Source of the DNA: Hofstenia miamia
Taxonomy: Eukaryota > Xenacoelomorpha > Acoela
Reading direction: 5' to 3'
NCBI GenBank assembly: GCA_004352715.1
Contig: SCFE01000037.1
Coordinates: forward strand, 1,287,762 to 1,351,761
DNA length: 64,000 nucleotides
In this document: positions 40,001 through 49,418 of the stretch, piece by piece
How positions within the stretch are numbered: position 1 is the first letter of the stretch
How the letters are laid out: every line of letters begins with the position of its first letter
Notes under the pieces: generated by a model
What the model was told of the DNA's origin: nothing
The model's database searches: none
What the model saw: the letters and a program-made list of their open reading frames with translations, nothing else
Program-made: the position numbers and the translations under genes

Positions 40001-40534
40001 AATATTTTAGATTTACATCAATTTTTTAGTTATTATCTATTTATTCAATTGAATGATTAACATTTCCTTTTTTCTATTGGATTGTAAAAGACTTGGCTTT
40101 GGCTAAGTGGAAAGATATATTTATAAAAATGATATTTAACCAAATAAATGTTTATTAAATCAATTGAAATATTTTTTCATATTTTATGACTAAAGTAACA
40201 TATAAAATTTACGTGGGAGAATGTTCTGAAAACGATTTTTCGCTGGGTATTTTTTGGCTTCTTTGCATGGCAATAACTGCTTGGAATTCAACATTAACTG
40301 AAATTTTGTAATAAACTAAAAAAATATTTAGTTTCACGTCAATCACATATTTCTTACTTCAAATTCTACCCAAAAACCATCCCTGGGCTTGTTACCGACC
40401 TAAAAAAATATTTAGAGTAGTATAAATTTATCAAATACCTTTTTGTCGATGAAGGGGGATTCTTTGATGCGTTGGCTTAGTTCAGCGATTCTGTTGTCAA
40501 TTTCTGATATTGCGAATTTTGTGTTCTTAACTGG
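27338..40534 (-). CDS. Linker and catalytic PTP domain exons of the SHP-type phosphatase
   Basis: Nine exons. 40534-40439 encodes a helical linker (AISEIDNRIAELSQRI). 40399-40358 is a 42-bp exon with GFWVEFE. 40297-40213 has KNRFQNILP, the phosphotyrosine-recognition loop. 38708-38632 has SRVVL and DYINANYI. 38588-38454 has YIATQGP and MWRLIWQEN. 33260-33121 has GYFPKVGRE in place of KYWP. 33003-32851 has HYNFIAWPDFGE, the WPD loop with the general-acid Asp, and ends PLMIHC plus AG. 31546-31476 starts C-GCT, completing HCSAGVGRTGT with the catalytic Cys and P-loop Arg. 27480-27338 has LRSQRLNMIQTAVQY, the Q-loop, then stops 14 residues later. All catalytic residues are present, so the enzyme should be active. 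Confidence 0.9.
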
Positions 40535-43500
40535 CTAAAGCATTGGCATAAAAAATATTAGAAATGAAAAATATTGTTGTGTGCACATAAATTACCCTAA
40601 AAATCTAATTACTGCTTTTTATATTCTAAAAAATAATTTTAATCATTTCATTCACAATCCATATTTTAAGCTTGAATAATTCTATATAAAAACAATTTCA
40701 ATATATCTAATAAAACTAGTTTATAGAAAATCACAAATTAATCGAATATATCTCATCATTTTAGTGGCACAAATTTAAAAGATATTTTCAATAAGAACGT
40801 GGTCTGAAATTTTCTATCATGGCTTTTGTCCACGAAACATCACACAATTGAGAATCTGATATAAGATCCAATAATCTAATAATTATAATTTGTATTTGAA
40901 AATCTATTTTAGAAATTATCTAAGCTTCACAATTTTATCCCATTTATTACATAAAATTTCATTCACATTATCATTTTCGCATGTGACTAACAAATGATAT
41001 TTCAAATTTCAAAAATATTCAAAAATTTAAAGAACATATCTCTCTACGCTATCCTGAAAACCTTTTCTAATTTTTTAAATGGTTTTTGAGAAAGTTACCG
41101 TTCTTAGAAAAATGTTTGACGGGTTGTTCGTAAAAATATCCACTTCTTTTGTACGTAAGCAAACATCTTCTGTCGTGTAATACTCTATTAAAGCATCCAA
41201 AGAAGAAAACTTATCTTTCGATATGTTGCCTATCGAAAACTTTCCCTAAACAAATTCACTAGCATATATACTAAATATAGTGTTTGCATATTGAAAATGT
41301 AATTTATTGAGAATTTGGTTATATAGATAATTGCCAACAATGCCATCTAGAAAATTATTCTTTAAGGACCTATGATTGGTAGTAATCTTCAAAGCAGAAT
41401 TGTGTGCTTAAAACAAACTATTTGTTAATATTGTAGAAAAAATCTAAGATTGAAATATGCAAGACTTTAGTATAATATCAAGTTTTGTAATTATTTTAGA
41501 AATCTTATAAATACTGTGTAGGCCCATTTATAATATGAAACTATTTTTTATGCAATAACTTTCCTTTGATCTACATGGATGTACAATGAAAAGTTACTTA
41601 GGCACAAATAACTGAAGTCTAATCTTAGTTGACATTAAGCTTAAGAAAGCTTGTATATGACAACTGCAATTTTAAGTAACTCGGATAAAAAGAAACTAAG
41701 ATTTGAGTAGTATTTGGAGGAAGTACATTTCCCGTGAAATTAAGAAATATTTTTATGACGGTTGAGGTTCATTGTTGCTTCCATGGGCTCTAAGCCTCAT
41801 AATTACATGAATGTTAGGTATGAAGAGACGTTAACAATTTTTTTCTACAAAAATAGGAAAAAATTTAATCTTTTGAAGAAATTTGGGAACAGCAAGACGC
41901 CTTAGGCGTTAGTACACATTTAGTAAACATTATATTGCAGTATGTGTCGATTGCTCACAATTTCCAAATTTGCTAATAGGCTTGGAGTCAATTATTTGAA
42001 AAGGTGGAGAAACGGTTGAAATTGAAATTGATTTCAGGCTGCTTATGTTTAACTTTGCCATGATTTGACTTATTTATCTTCTAGTGTACATTTCAATGTC
42101 AGTAAAAATGTTATGGGCAAATAAAATATTAAAGCAAAATACCTTTTTCTCATTAATTTCAATGTGCTTGGTGCTACCTTCCTCTTCTTTTGCAGTTATT
42201 ACAAAACAATTGGATGAAATGGTGGATTTTCTAACAAGAAAATAACCAGGTTTAAGCATTTCTATACGAGTTTCAGCATCATGAACGCTTAAATCAGGAT
42301 AGTACCACCTAAGAAACGTATAAAATCATTTAATACACTTACAATGAAGTTCATTTCATAATATAGTAGTAATCATCAATCATGATTCGAAGTGAAAAAA
42401 TGCATACATTTTCAAGCCAATATGTGCCTACATAGAGAACAACATATATTATTTAGTTATAATGAATTAACTCAAATACGGAAATATGTCTCAATTTTGC
42501 AGTGCTTTGGTAGGTTTCAGCTAGAATATGTGATTGGTAGCAAGAGCAATACATATATTCGCATCACTCAGTAAGTGTTTAGACTGCATTGCAATTTAAA
42601 TACATAGTCTAACCAGAGCATTAGGCGGCGATACTTTCACAAGTGATTTATCACGTGTGACCACTCAAGTATTCTAACCTTACTCATAATTGCAAAGGGA
42701 TTTCGTTTAATCTAAACTTCAAAATAATTAGATGTAGCCCGGAAGAAAACGCAGGAATGCATTCTAGGTAATAATATGGCAACAATGATATTGCAGCAAC
42801 TAACCTCTCTAATTATTGTTTACCAGCATTGAAAAACACCAGCTGGTACACTCATACACATATCTGCTGCGTTATTGAAGCAATAAAATCAAAAACATAA
42901 AACTATCAAAATGTGTAACATTGTATTGAAATGAACTCATTTTATTATAAGAGATATTATTGCAAAGCATTCATTTATTTTTGAAATGTCTCTTTAAAAT
43001 TGATGTTAAGTGCAAGTATCTGTCTTCTAAATCCCAAAGGTGTGTATATTCATATTTTTATATAAAGCATTTCTTTTTTTGCCATAATTTGCGCCTTCAT
43101 AACTTACTATTATGTGAAGAGCCATTAACCCCAAGGCTTGAATTAAATATCACATCATAAAATTAACTTTCCAAATGCTCACTATGCTGAGACGGGGACA
43201 GTCAGACTGTGATCCGTTTTAGACCCTTCAACAGTGGCACAGCCAGGGAAGGGACATGATGCCATGCCCCTCTTAAAAATGTAAGAATGTTGATTTTGTA
43301 ACCTCAAAATAGCGTAATAGAAATCTTAAAATTGAAGACCTTCTAGTACAAATTTTTTTTCACACATTTTATAATAACAGCTAGGGTGGATAAGATAGAA
43401 GAATAAAATAAGAGCGTCCACAAGCGGAACAAATGTCTCTGAATATTATAAAACCACAGTGCATAGAAAAGGTTTTGCATATTTTCTAATTCAATTAGCT

Positions 43501-45890
43501 ATACACTATAATGACAACTATATTGCAATAAATACGTATGATTTTGTCACTACATAGTATATAGTTCGTTGTATTAGCTTGATATTGCAGATTTGTTTTG
43601 AATAATTTTCTTTTTTCGAAAATTATGTTAGTCACTTAATACCAATTTATCCGTCTTTTATTGTTTTGACTGTATGTGTATAAGTGTTGAAATTTATATA
43701 AAATAGAAAAAAGTTTTTTACCGACTTTCAAGTAGTTCATTAGAGTGATTATCAATAGTTTCTAAATTTGTCCTTGCTTCTAATCCATGTATTCTAGTAG
43801 TCTCTGGTCTAGGAAAATAACATTTTAATTTTCAAATTAGTACTTTTAGAATAAATTGAAATCGTCTGATAAACCTTCCATTTCGTCTTATTTTATATAA
43901 AATCTTGATTACGACCTACAGTATTGATTCCATTATCTTGACACGATCCTTTGCAACATTCAAACATTTGTTAATTTCACAATATAGACACTGTTGATTT
44001 CAAACTATAATATAGAGAGACGTACCCTTTTAATTCTGTATAGAGAAGGACACATAGGTACATACGTGGATACCCCATCCCGGGAAACCTGGCTGCGCCA
44101 CTACCCATCAAATATTACTTGTTATTGCCTCATTTGTAGGCTAGTCTTTATATGCTTAGACTAAATTATTGATTGTTGTTGACTTCCTTCAGCCAAGCTA
44201 CAGTATCCTTTATAATTCAATGTGATAAAGCATCAAATGTAAAGTCAATAAAATTAATTCATTCAATCCAAACATCATTATTAATTTTCTATTTCAATAT
44301 TACATTACAGTCAATTTGTTAGCTTACCTTCCTTTGATAGTGAGTTGTTTTACTGGAATGTTCCGATTTAATTCTACATTTTGTTTATGGACTGTCAGTT
44401 TTCCGCAACTGTAAAAATCTAAAAGGGAATCTAAGGTGTTGAACTTCTCGCTACCATCTTTAAAAAAAAATTGTCCTTTGTCAGTTTCAATGGTAAAGTG
44501 GTGAATTCTTTCTCTTTGACCTCTAAGAGCAGAACATTTACTATGTAATTCATAAAACTTAAATGAAATATCAACACGTCCAGAAAATCGTGTGCATGAT
44601 ACAATATTTGCTATACATAGTGAAAATTAACGCGGTAAATTTTTTAATGTTGCATATGGAATGATTAGACTAACCCTCTGTTCTCTGTTCTAATTTTATC
44701 TAAGTTTTATTTGTAAACTGCAATATTATTAGTTTAGTAGTTTCCAAAAACTAAATTTAAATAGTAAATAAAATTCATAATGAATCATGGAATTCGGATG
44801 GATGAGTTTGTTTACAAAAATGTTTATAGAATGAAAACAACTTGTAAATTTGATAAAGTATTTAGAAGAAAACTCATTTTAGTTTTTTTCAATAGATACT
44901 TGTTTATTATTTATCAATATATGCTAGTTAAATTGTTCAAACGTAACATAGCTAAGTGCTGGTTGTTAATATCGGTCAGTCTAGAGTTTTCAGGTTTTTG
45001 TAAATATGTTGAGAGTTAAATTTTATATAAGACAAACATTTATTGTAAATAGAGAACAGTTTTACTTTAACTGTCAAGGCGGAGTTGCGAGAGTCCCACT
45101 GATATTACCCAAAGCTGTTGATGTTAATTAGAGTAAGCAACAAACAAGCTTAGAAAAGTTTACACACTACAAGAACTTTCCAACCAAGTTCTCAAACTTT
45201 GATGAAATTTAAAACCAAGTGTAAGGATTTATAAGTGAGCTTTGACTTTTAAATTGTTCTCAAAGTATGCAACAGTATTCATGAAGAGGTTCAATTTTAT
45301 ATTATATTATGAAATAAACTGTTATTATGGAATGTCTGAGTGTACTTCCTTAAACTTGCTCTTTTTATTTTGTCGGGCTTCTTGCCTATGTATTTGCAAA
45401 AGTCATCAGCGTAAAAGTGTATCGTTTTAGTACCTATCAAAAATGTCAAATGTTGAAATTGATATTTATAATATTAATTTTCATGTACATAATCCTAATA
45501 GATTAAATATGGATTTACTTACAAGTTTTTGGGCAAATTCAACAAATCTAGATCTCATTTTAATGTAAGCACGCAATCTTCGCAGCATCATACTTTATAA
45601 TTAAGCTTTTATAATTTCATAGTTAAAATCAAACCTTTTGATTTAAATGCTGATCAAATTTTCAAATCAAAATGTGAATGGAATTAATATTTCGAATTCA
45701 TAATATATAAAGGTCCAATATTCATATTAGAATAATATATTTTAAGATAATATTTAGAATAATTATAGTACTTTACCTAACTGATAGAACAAGATTTTGG
45801 GGCTGTTTCTGACTTTTGCGTACTAGAAAGTCTCCCTTTTCTTTTAAATGTTCTATACAGTCGTCTTTTGAGATATTCTCGTGCACCATG
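27338..45890 (-). CDS. SHP-type tyrosine phosphatase (two SH2 domains plus PTP domain), 14 exons
   Basis: Non-receptor protein tyrosine phosphatase of the SHP-2/corkscrew/PTPN11 class. It is expected to dock on phosphotyrosine receptors or adaptors through SH2 domains and dephosphorylate substrates in the cytoplasm. Exons in transcription order: 45890-45777, 44522-44328, 43808-43722, 42308-42143, 41245-41099, 40534-40439, 40399-40358, 40297-40213, 38708-38632, 38588-38454, 33260-33121, 33003-32851, 31546-31476, 27480-27338. Every junction has GT/AG ends and matching phase, giving about 549 residues with stop TGA at 27340-27338. Domain order is N-SH2, linker, C-SH2, helical linker, PTP. The ATG at 45889 replaces the usual first SH2 tryptophan and may be the initiator; an in-frame TGA lies just upstream, but the acceptor-like TTTTAG before it leaves a 5' exon possible. 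There is no long C-terminal tail. The domain calls are secure. The third exon and the 5' end are less so. Confidence 0.88.
27570..28119 (+). mobile_element. Non-LTR retrotransposon 3' ORF fragment (RT thumb and C-terminus)
   Basis: The open frame 27659-28006 reads MAYGIRSIQKIGKFIPIEWK, VILFRSLVLSHFLYSSCL and later WKRKSNISNHLNQRTITFGK, the C-terminal region of CR1/Jockey-type RTs (R..ip...k...y.slv.shl.Y). It lies in the last intron of the phosphatase, opposite strand. Its last 180 bp are repeated at 28900-29084. A gap (N, 28120-28140) and (TA)n end it. Confidence 0.7.
28529..28804. mobile_element. hAT MITE with perfect 8-bp target duplication
   Basis: A 276-bp element with ends CAGTGCTGGATTAA and, inverted, CAGTGCCGGATTAA. 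It is flanked by CGGAGATC on both sides (28521-28528, 28805-28812). No coding capacity. Confidence 0.92.
28895..29354 (+). mobile_element. Non-LTR retrotransposon 3' end with (TTG)n tail
   Basis: 28900-29084 is nearly identical to 27937-28119, and continues into about 220 bp of non-coding sequence ending in 18 or so TTG units (29300-29354). Many non-LTR elements end in such simple repeats instead of poly(A), so this is probably the true 3' terminus of this family. Confidence 0.7.
29355..30700. other. Phosphatase intron sequence, nothing firmly recognised
   Basis: AT-rich. One exon-like stretch on the minus strand at 30347-30431 is open and flanked by CAG and GTAAGT, but its phases do not fit the phosphatase exons around it. 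Confidence 0.4.
30703..31080. mobile_element. MITE with AAGGCTGTGCGATTC ends, nested or compound
   Basis: AAGGCTGTGCGATTC at 30703-30717 has inverted partners at 30775-30789 (exact) and at 31066-31080 (one change). ATTCGATTCGATT subterminal repeats occur next to each. This indicates an 87-bp unit within, or next to, a 378-bp unit. Confidence 0.7.
31790..32680 (+). mobile_element. Decayed non-LTR RT fragment in a phosphatase intron
   Basis: In plus frames: LNDLVLCTFRKAFDKVSY (about 31890-31950), the RT DFxKAFDxV block, then PQSSL and FIMYLNKLP (PQGS...YINDLP block) with stops, and later a KFGTPLPQDSSP-like C-terminal piece near 32460. It is antisense to the host gene and inactive. Confidence 0.6.
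33948..34287. mobile_element. hAT-like MITE
   Basis: Ends AAGCCTGGATACGGGT and, inverted, AGGCCTGGAAACGAGT match at 13 of 16. GACCCG/ACGGGT subterminal repeats lie inside. Flanks agree at about 6 of 8 positions. It lies in the 5.2-kb phosphatase intron. Confidence 0.65.
34411..35096. mobile_element. Non-autonomous DNA transposon with 15-bp perfect TIRs
   Basis: ATAGTGCTCAGCGGT at 34411-34425 is the exact complement of 35082-35096. CGGTTT-type repeats follow the left end. No clear target duplication and no transposase frame. Confidence 0.7.
35859..36089. repeat. (TA)n with assembly gap, then (TG)n
   Basis: TA runs flank the N gap at 35884-36020. A short TG run ends it near 36089. Confidence 0.95.
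36464..37037. mobile_element. Candidate Tc1/mariner-type MITE between (TA)n tracts
   Basis: AGGTGATTACAAAAAAT at the left end pairs with inverted AGGTGATTCGGAAAAAG at the right end. (TA)n tracts lie outside both ends. About 574 bp, no transposase frame. Confidence 0.5.
37039..37064. repeat. (TA)n microsatellite
   Basis: Perfect dinucleotide run at the right edge of the preceding element. Confidence 0.9.
37380..37935 (+). mobile_element. Second Penelope-like element remnant
   Basis: LVFIDTEIENKNINFES, then NTVLYIPFTLYCDKKYKDDT matches the NTGLYIPYQSQCDIKYKKDT region of the copy at 4.4 kb. Further on, EIYWKLPYI, then RHLNTEIYQHHHELKENNFD (GIY-YIG domain end) parallels HLNSEIHQHQHRIKKENF of the first copy. 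Stops and frame changes occur between segments, and the RT core is missing. It lies antisense in the phosphatase intron. Confidence 0.75.
38876..39357. mobile_element. hAT-like MITE in a phosphatase intron
   Basis: Ends CAAAGTTG and, inverted, CAGAGTTG, with CGGGTC-type subterminal motifs at both ends. Flanks GTATGAAC and GTATGTAG agree at 6 of 8. Confidence 0.7.
41099..42308 (-). CDS. C-terminal SH2 domain exons of the SHP-type phosphatase
   Basis: Exon 42308-42143 begins with the completed Arg codon and then WYYPDLSVHDAETRI, the SH2 start, followed by GYFLVRKS with the phosphotyrosine-binding Arg, then CFVITAKEEE and KHIEINEKK. After an 897-nt intron, exon 41245-41099 continues GKFSIGNISKDKFSSLDALI-EYY, the last strands and the second helix, then a short tail FTNNPSNIFLRT. 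Junction phase is 0. Unlike the N-SH2, the first Trp is kept. This domain normally gives specificity for bisphosphorylated partners. Confidence 0.9.
43232..44103. mobile_element. Candidate hAT-like element enclosing the linker exon
   Basis: Left end CAGTGGCACAGCCAGG (43232) and, inverted from 44103, TAGTGGCGCAGCCAGG match at 14 of 16. Outside lie CCCTTCAA (43224-43231) and CCCATCAA (44104-44111), a 7/8 target duplication. The 872-bp interior has no transposase frame but contains phosphatase exon 43722-43808. Two separate small MITEs in opposite orientation are an alternative. Confidence 0.6.
43722..43808 (-). CDS. Inter-SH2 linker exon, possibly transposon-derived
   Basis: An 87-bp open exon with acceptor TTTTCCTAG and donor GTAAAA, phase 2 at both ends. 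It can therefore be included or skipped without changing the frame: either way an Arg codon forms at the joint. It adds 29 residues between the two SH2 domains, beginning PETTRIHGLEARTN and ending NELLES, hydrophilic and without cysteine. Vertebrate SHP linkers here are under ten residues. The exon lies inside the 43232-44103 interval bounded by hAT-like inverted repeats. No transcript evidence is available, so its inclusion is inferred from splice sites and phase. Confidence 0.6.
44328..45890 (-). CDS. N-terminal SH2 domain exons of the SHP-type phosphatase
   Basis: Two exons (45890-45777 and 44522-44328) encode one SH2 domain. The first carries MVHENIS, where most SH2 domains have W-F/Y-H-G-x-I-S, and then GDFLVRKS with the phosphotyrosine-binding Arg. 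An Arg codon is split across the 1254-nt intron (AG then A). The second carries RIHHFTIE, GSEKFNTLDSLLDFY and NIPVKQL, matching the central sheet, the EKF-x-x-L element and the C-terminal helix. The Trp-to-Met change at the first position and the lack of the usual Asp in the loop after the central strand are unlike SHP-2. This domain normally plugs the phosphatase site in the resting enzyme. Confidence 0.88.
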
Positions 45891-47690
45891 CTAAAACAAA
45901 TACTTCAAAATTTATGACAATAATTATTCCTGGTTTATAAATTTTCAAAAAAAATTATCTCAGAAGGAAGGAAACAAAAAATTAATTTTTTGACTTAATC
46001 TTTGACTTAAAGAGATACTTTTAGTAGTAGAATTAAAACAGAGTAAAAGGGCAATGTTTGCTTCTATCCACGTGGGTGCATAATATTTCTCCATGTANNN
46101 NNNNNNNNNNNNNNNNTTGACTTAATCTTTGACTTAAAGAGATACTTTTAGTAGTAGAATTAAAACAGAGTAAAAGGGCAATGTTTGCTTCTATTCCACG
46201 TGGGTGCATAATATTTCTCCATGTAACAATTTTTTATTACAGCAAATAAAAATACAAATAAATTCATTATTTGCACAAATATAACAATTACAAACTACTT
46301 AATAGTACTTCAGTGACAGCACGAACTTCGTTTTAAAATTATAATGCTAGTGTTGAAAAATTTAACGATTTCATTGCTGTTATGTATGGGCTAGAATTTT
46401 AATACCGCTTATACTATAATAAACTTTACAAAACATAATCTTAAATACGCATATCGGCAAAGTAAATTGTGTCATATTTACCAAGTGAGTAAATTTTGAC
46501 TTTATCAATAACAAAAGAGTTATCGAATGTTGCTATTACAGATTTATAATGTTGCATAGAACCGGTAGAAAAATAAATTTGAATAATGTATACATGTATA
46601 TTCGGAAACCGTCCAAACCTATATAGAACTTGAAAAACGTATAATGATTTGAAACAGTCTTTTTCAAATTAAGTGATATCGATAGGAACTTTAAATCGAC
46701 GGACAGAATGTGAGAAATAAAATAAGAAATTAAAATAGAAACACATTAATCTTAAAAAATATTTATATTTCCCACACGTAAAGACATGGCGATACATTTT
46801 CATGAAAAGAATAAAACATATCATTCATAAAAAGTGTGAAATATTTTTCATCCTCTTCTATTAAAATAGTGGTAATACAGTACCATACAGTACACCATTT
46901 GTTTCTAAATGATTTTATTCAGAAGCTGGCAAATCTTTTTAAAACCTTTTATAATCAGTTTATTTTAGAGAGAAAAACTTCAAACACATTTTGAAGATTT
47001 CATTTGAACAGCTGAAATTCTTAAAATTGTGAAGAATGAATCGGCGTTTTTGTAACGCAGCAATTTGTCCGCGTATGTTTGAAAAACCGAACAGTACTGG
47101 GAATGATGGTATCACGATGTTTACAGCGACCTTTACTCCAATATGGAAGTTGATGAATGAATTCAAAGAAGGATTTACTTTATTTTGTTAATAAGTTTTC
47201 TGCAGCCGTCCATGAAAATGGGTTCAAAATTGGCATTGCCAATTCAAATTTAGATTCTGACATTTTTAGTCTTTTTAGTGTTAAATTTAAATAAATGAAT
47301 CAATTTTATTTCATATAACATTTATAGGAAGGGATCAGACCTCATGCCCACAATAATCAAAACCTATCTAAGTAAACAAAAATGCCAACATTGTGACAAA
47401 CACATATTTTTATTATACTTAATTTCCGTCTGGTTCAGTCAATCATATTAACATGAAATGGATTTGGCAATAATACAATATCTTTGTAAATAGTAGCACA
47501 CTAACTATTTAACTTGGACTATTACACACATTATAATTACGCTTGTATAGGTCAATTATCGTTTATATTTAAATTCAATTTAAAAGACTGCTAAAATATT
47601 GTTTGATGTAAAATTAATATATTTAAAGCAAAAAAGAATAGCATAAAATAAGTGTATGTTTTAGATAATGTCCAAATAGAAATATATATT
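45891..47690. other. Region upstream of the phosphatase; includes a gap with duplicated flanks
   Basis: About 108 bp before the N gap (46098-46116) is repeated after it (46117-46225), differing by one base, so it looks like an unclosed contig overlap. A 5' UTR exon or promoter of the phosphatase may be here but I cannot place it. Confidence 0.6.
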
Positions 47691-48577
47691 TAGTGGCGGC
47701 CCAAGAGAGTTGAATGAAATTAATATCCTCTTTCTAGAAGCCGATATTTCAGAATGTCACAATATTTTTGCTGCATTAGATATATCACATGCCTAATTAT
47801 TTTTCAAGTGAAAAATAATATGTTAACAATAGTAATACTTGTATTCTAGGATGTTTTTGTTTTTAACAGGTGTACACTCCTGAACAATACTCAGCCTAAG
47901 AAAGTCCAGTACGCCCGTCAAATGTTGGACAACGCTCAAAACAAAAGTTGAAAAGCATGTGCAAGGCCAACTCCATGCCTACAGCCACTGAGCTTTGGTA
48001 GAATTAGACCCAAGTTGATGAAGTCAGCTATCAAACATAAGAAGGATCCTCAATAATGCTTATCTGGTCAACTTAGTTGCAGCTCAATGCCGCAAACTTT
48101 TGGTGAAGCACCAAAGTGTCAGAGTGAAATGGTGTAGAACAACTCATGCACGACGGCCACGTAATGCTTCAAGAGGACACCCCAAATGCTCTCTGAAAAC
48201 ATTGAGTTTGGAGGCAGTAGTGTCTAGGCATCATGTATATCAAATACTCTGGAAAATGAAAACTAGTCAACGTTGATGGCCACATGGATAGTCGCACAGA
48301 CATCCAAATATTGAATGATGCTATATTGCTATTCCTTGAAGACACATAAATTATGCAATAAAATGGAGCAACATGCTCCAAACTGGACAAACTCCGATAT
48401 TTCTTGAATAAAATGCAGTCCCAAATTCGAAAATTGGCCTGTTCAAGTCGCTTGATGTAAATACAATTGAAAAATTTTGTGCTAAGCTTAAGTTTCCTTA
48501 AAAATAGTTGTATCCTACGACAATAAATAAAAAGACAATTTTTTGTAGGTTTGTGAACCTTTATGGCCACCACTGTA
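47691..48577 (+). mobile_element. Decayed Tc1-like transposon
   Basis: Ends TAGTGGCGGCCCAAGAG and, inverted, CAGTGGTGGCCATAAAG. The interior encodes RGHPKCSLKTLSLEAVVSRH (GRP linker and DNA-binding part) and, near the right end, LFKSLDVNTIEKFCAKLKF, which matches the SPDLNPIE..W..LK block with the third catalytic residue. Stops between the blocks show it is dead. Confidence 0.7.
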
Positions 48578-48582
48578 TATAN

Positions 48583-48619
48583 GTCATCCTAAAATGTTGT
48601 CTAACAAATTCAATATGCA

Positions 48620-48671
<52 letters not shown>

Positions 48672-48703
48672 TATTGAATTTGTTAGACAACATTTTAGGA
48701 TGA
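48583..48703. repeat. Long perfect palindrome around (TA)n
   Basis: About 38 bp starting GTCATCCTAAAATGTTGTCT is followed by roughly 43 bp of (TA)n and then the exact reverse complement ending at 48703. A single N at 48582 adjoins it. It could be a palindromic MITE or an assembly fold-back. Confidence 0.85.
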
Positions 48704-49199
48704 CATTGTAAAATAATACTAGAATTATTTTTAGAAAAATTTATTTACAGATTCATCAATTTAGAAAATGTTTGTTTTAAGCTTTCACCTTTTTCAATAT
48801 AAAATGCTTCTTGTCGAAATTTATTTGAATAGAAACAAAGGCGGAAGAACTGAATTTTTTAGCTGGAATTTTGGTTTATTGTTAAATGAGACTAGGCATG
48901 AGATTTCTACTAAGATTTCTACTAAGATTTCTTCGATGTTTTATCTTTTTTGTAAATATCTTATTTTACTTAATTGTATTCGTTACAAAAGGAAGTTAAA
49001 AAGACCCCCATCAGCATTTATGCTATTCATTACAATACAACTATGAAGAGTTTATGCTCATATAAGAAAAAGGTAGAAACTGAATGACATCTGTGCACTA
49101 TGTAGTAAGAGCTTAAAGTATCAATTCAAAAATAATAAATCAATTTCTAAACAACCATTCACAATATCAAAAAAAAATTACTCACTCACTATTTTTTAC

Positions 49200-49418
49200 T
49201 AGAGAGTGACATCGGAAACTCGATTAAACCGACTCGATTTTGGCGTTCGATTGATAGAAAATGCGCATGTTATCCACCACTCTATTTGAGGAAGATCTAT
49301 GACGTTAAGTAATACCAATTAATGGCCACGTTATGGGTAATAAATTTTCGGGTAGGGTCGGGTTCGTTTAGTGAACATTCTGATCGGGTCCATGCTAAGT
49401 TCATATTGTCACTCTCTA
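49200..49418. mobile_element. hAT-like MITE, 12-bp perfect TIRs
   Basis: TAGAGAGTGACA at 49200 and its exact complement at 49407-49418. GGGTCGGGTTCG-type subterminal motif inside. Flanks agree at 6 of 8. Confidence 0.7.

Noticed and set aside
45500-45560. Minus-strand stretch MRSRFVEFAQKL followed by GTAAGT
   Set aside because: The exons on both sides join directly in phase to give a proper SH2 domain, so this would disrupt it.
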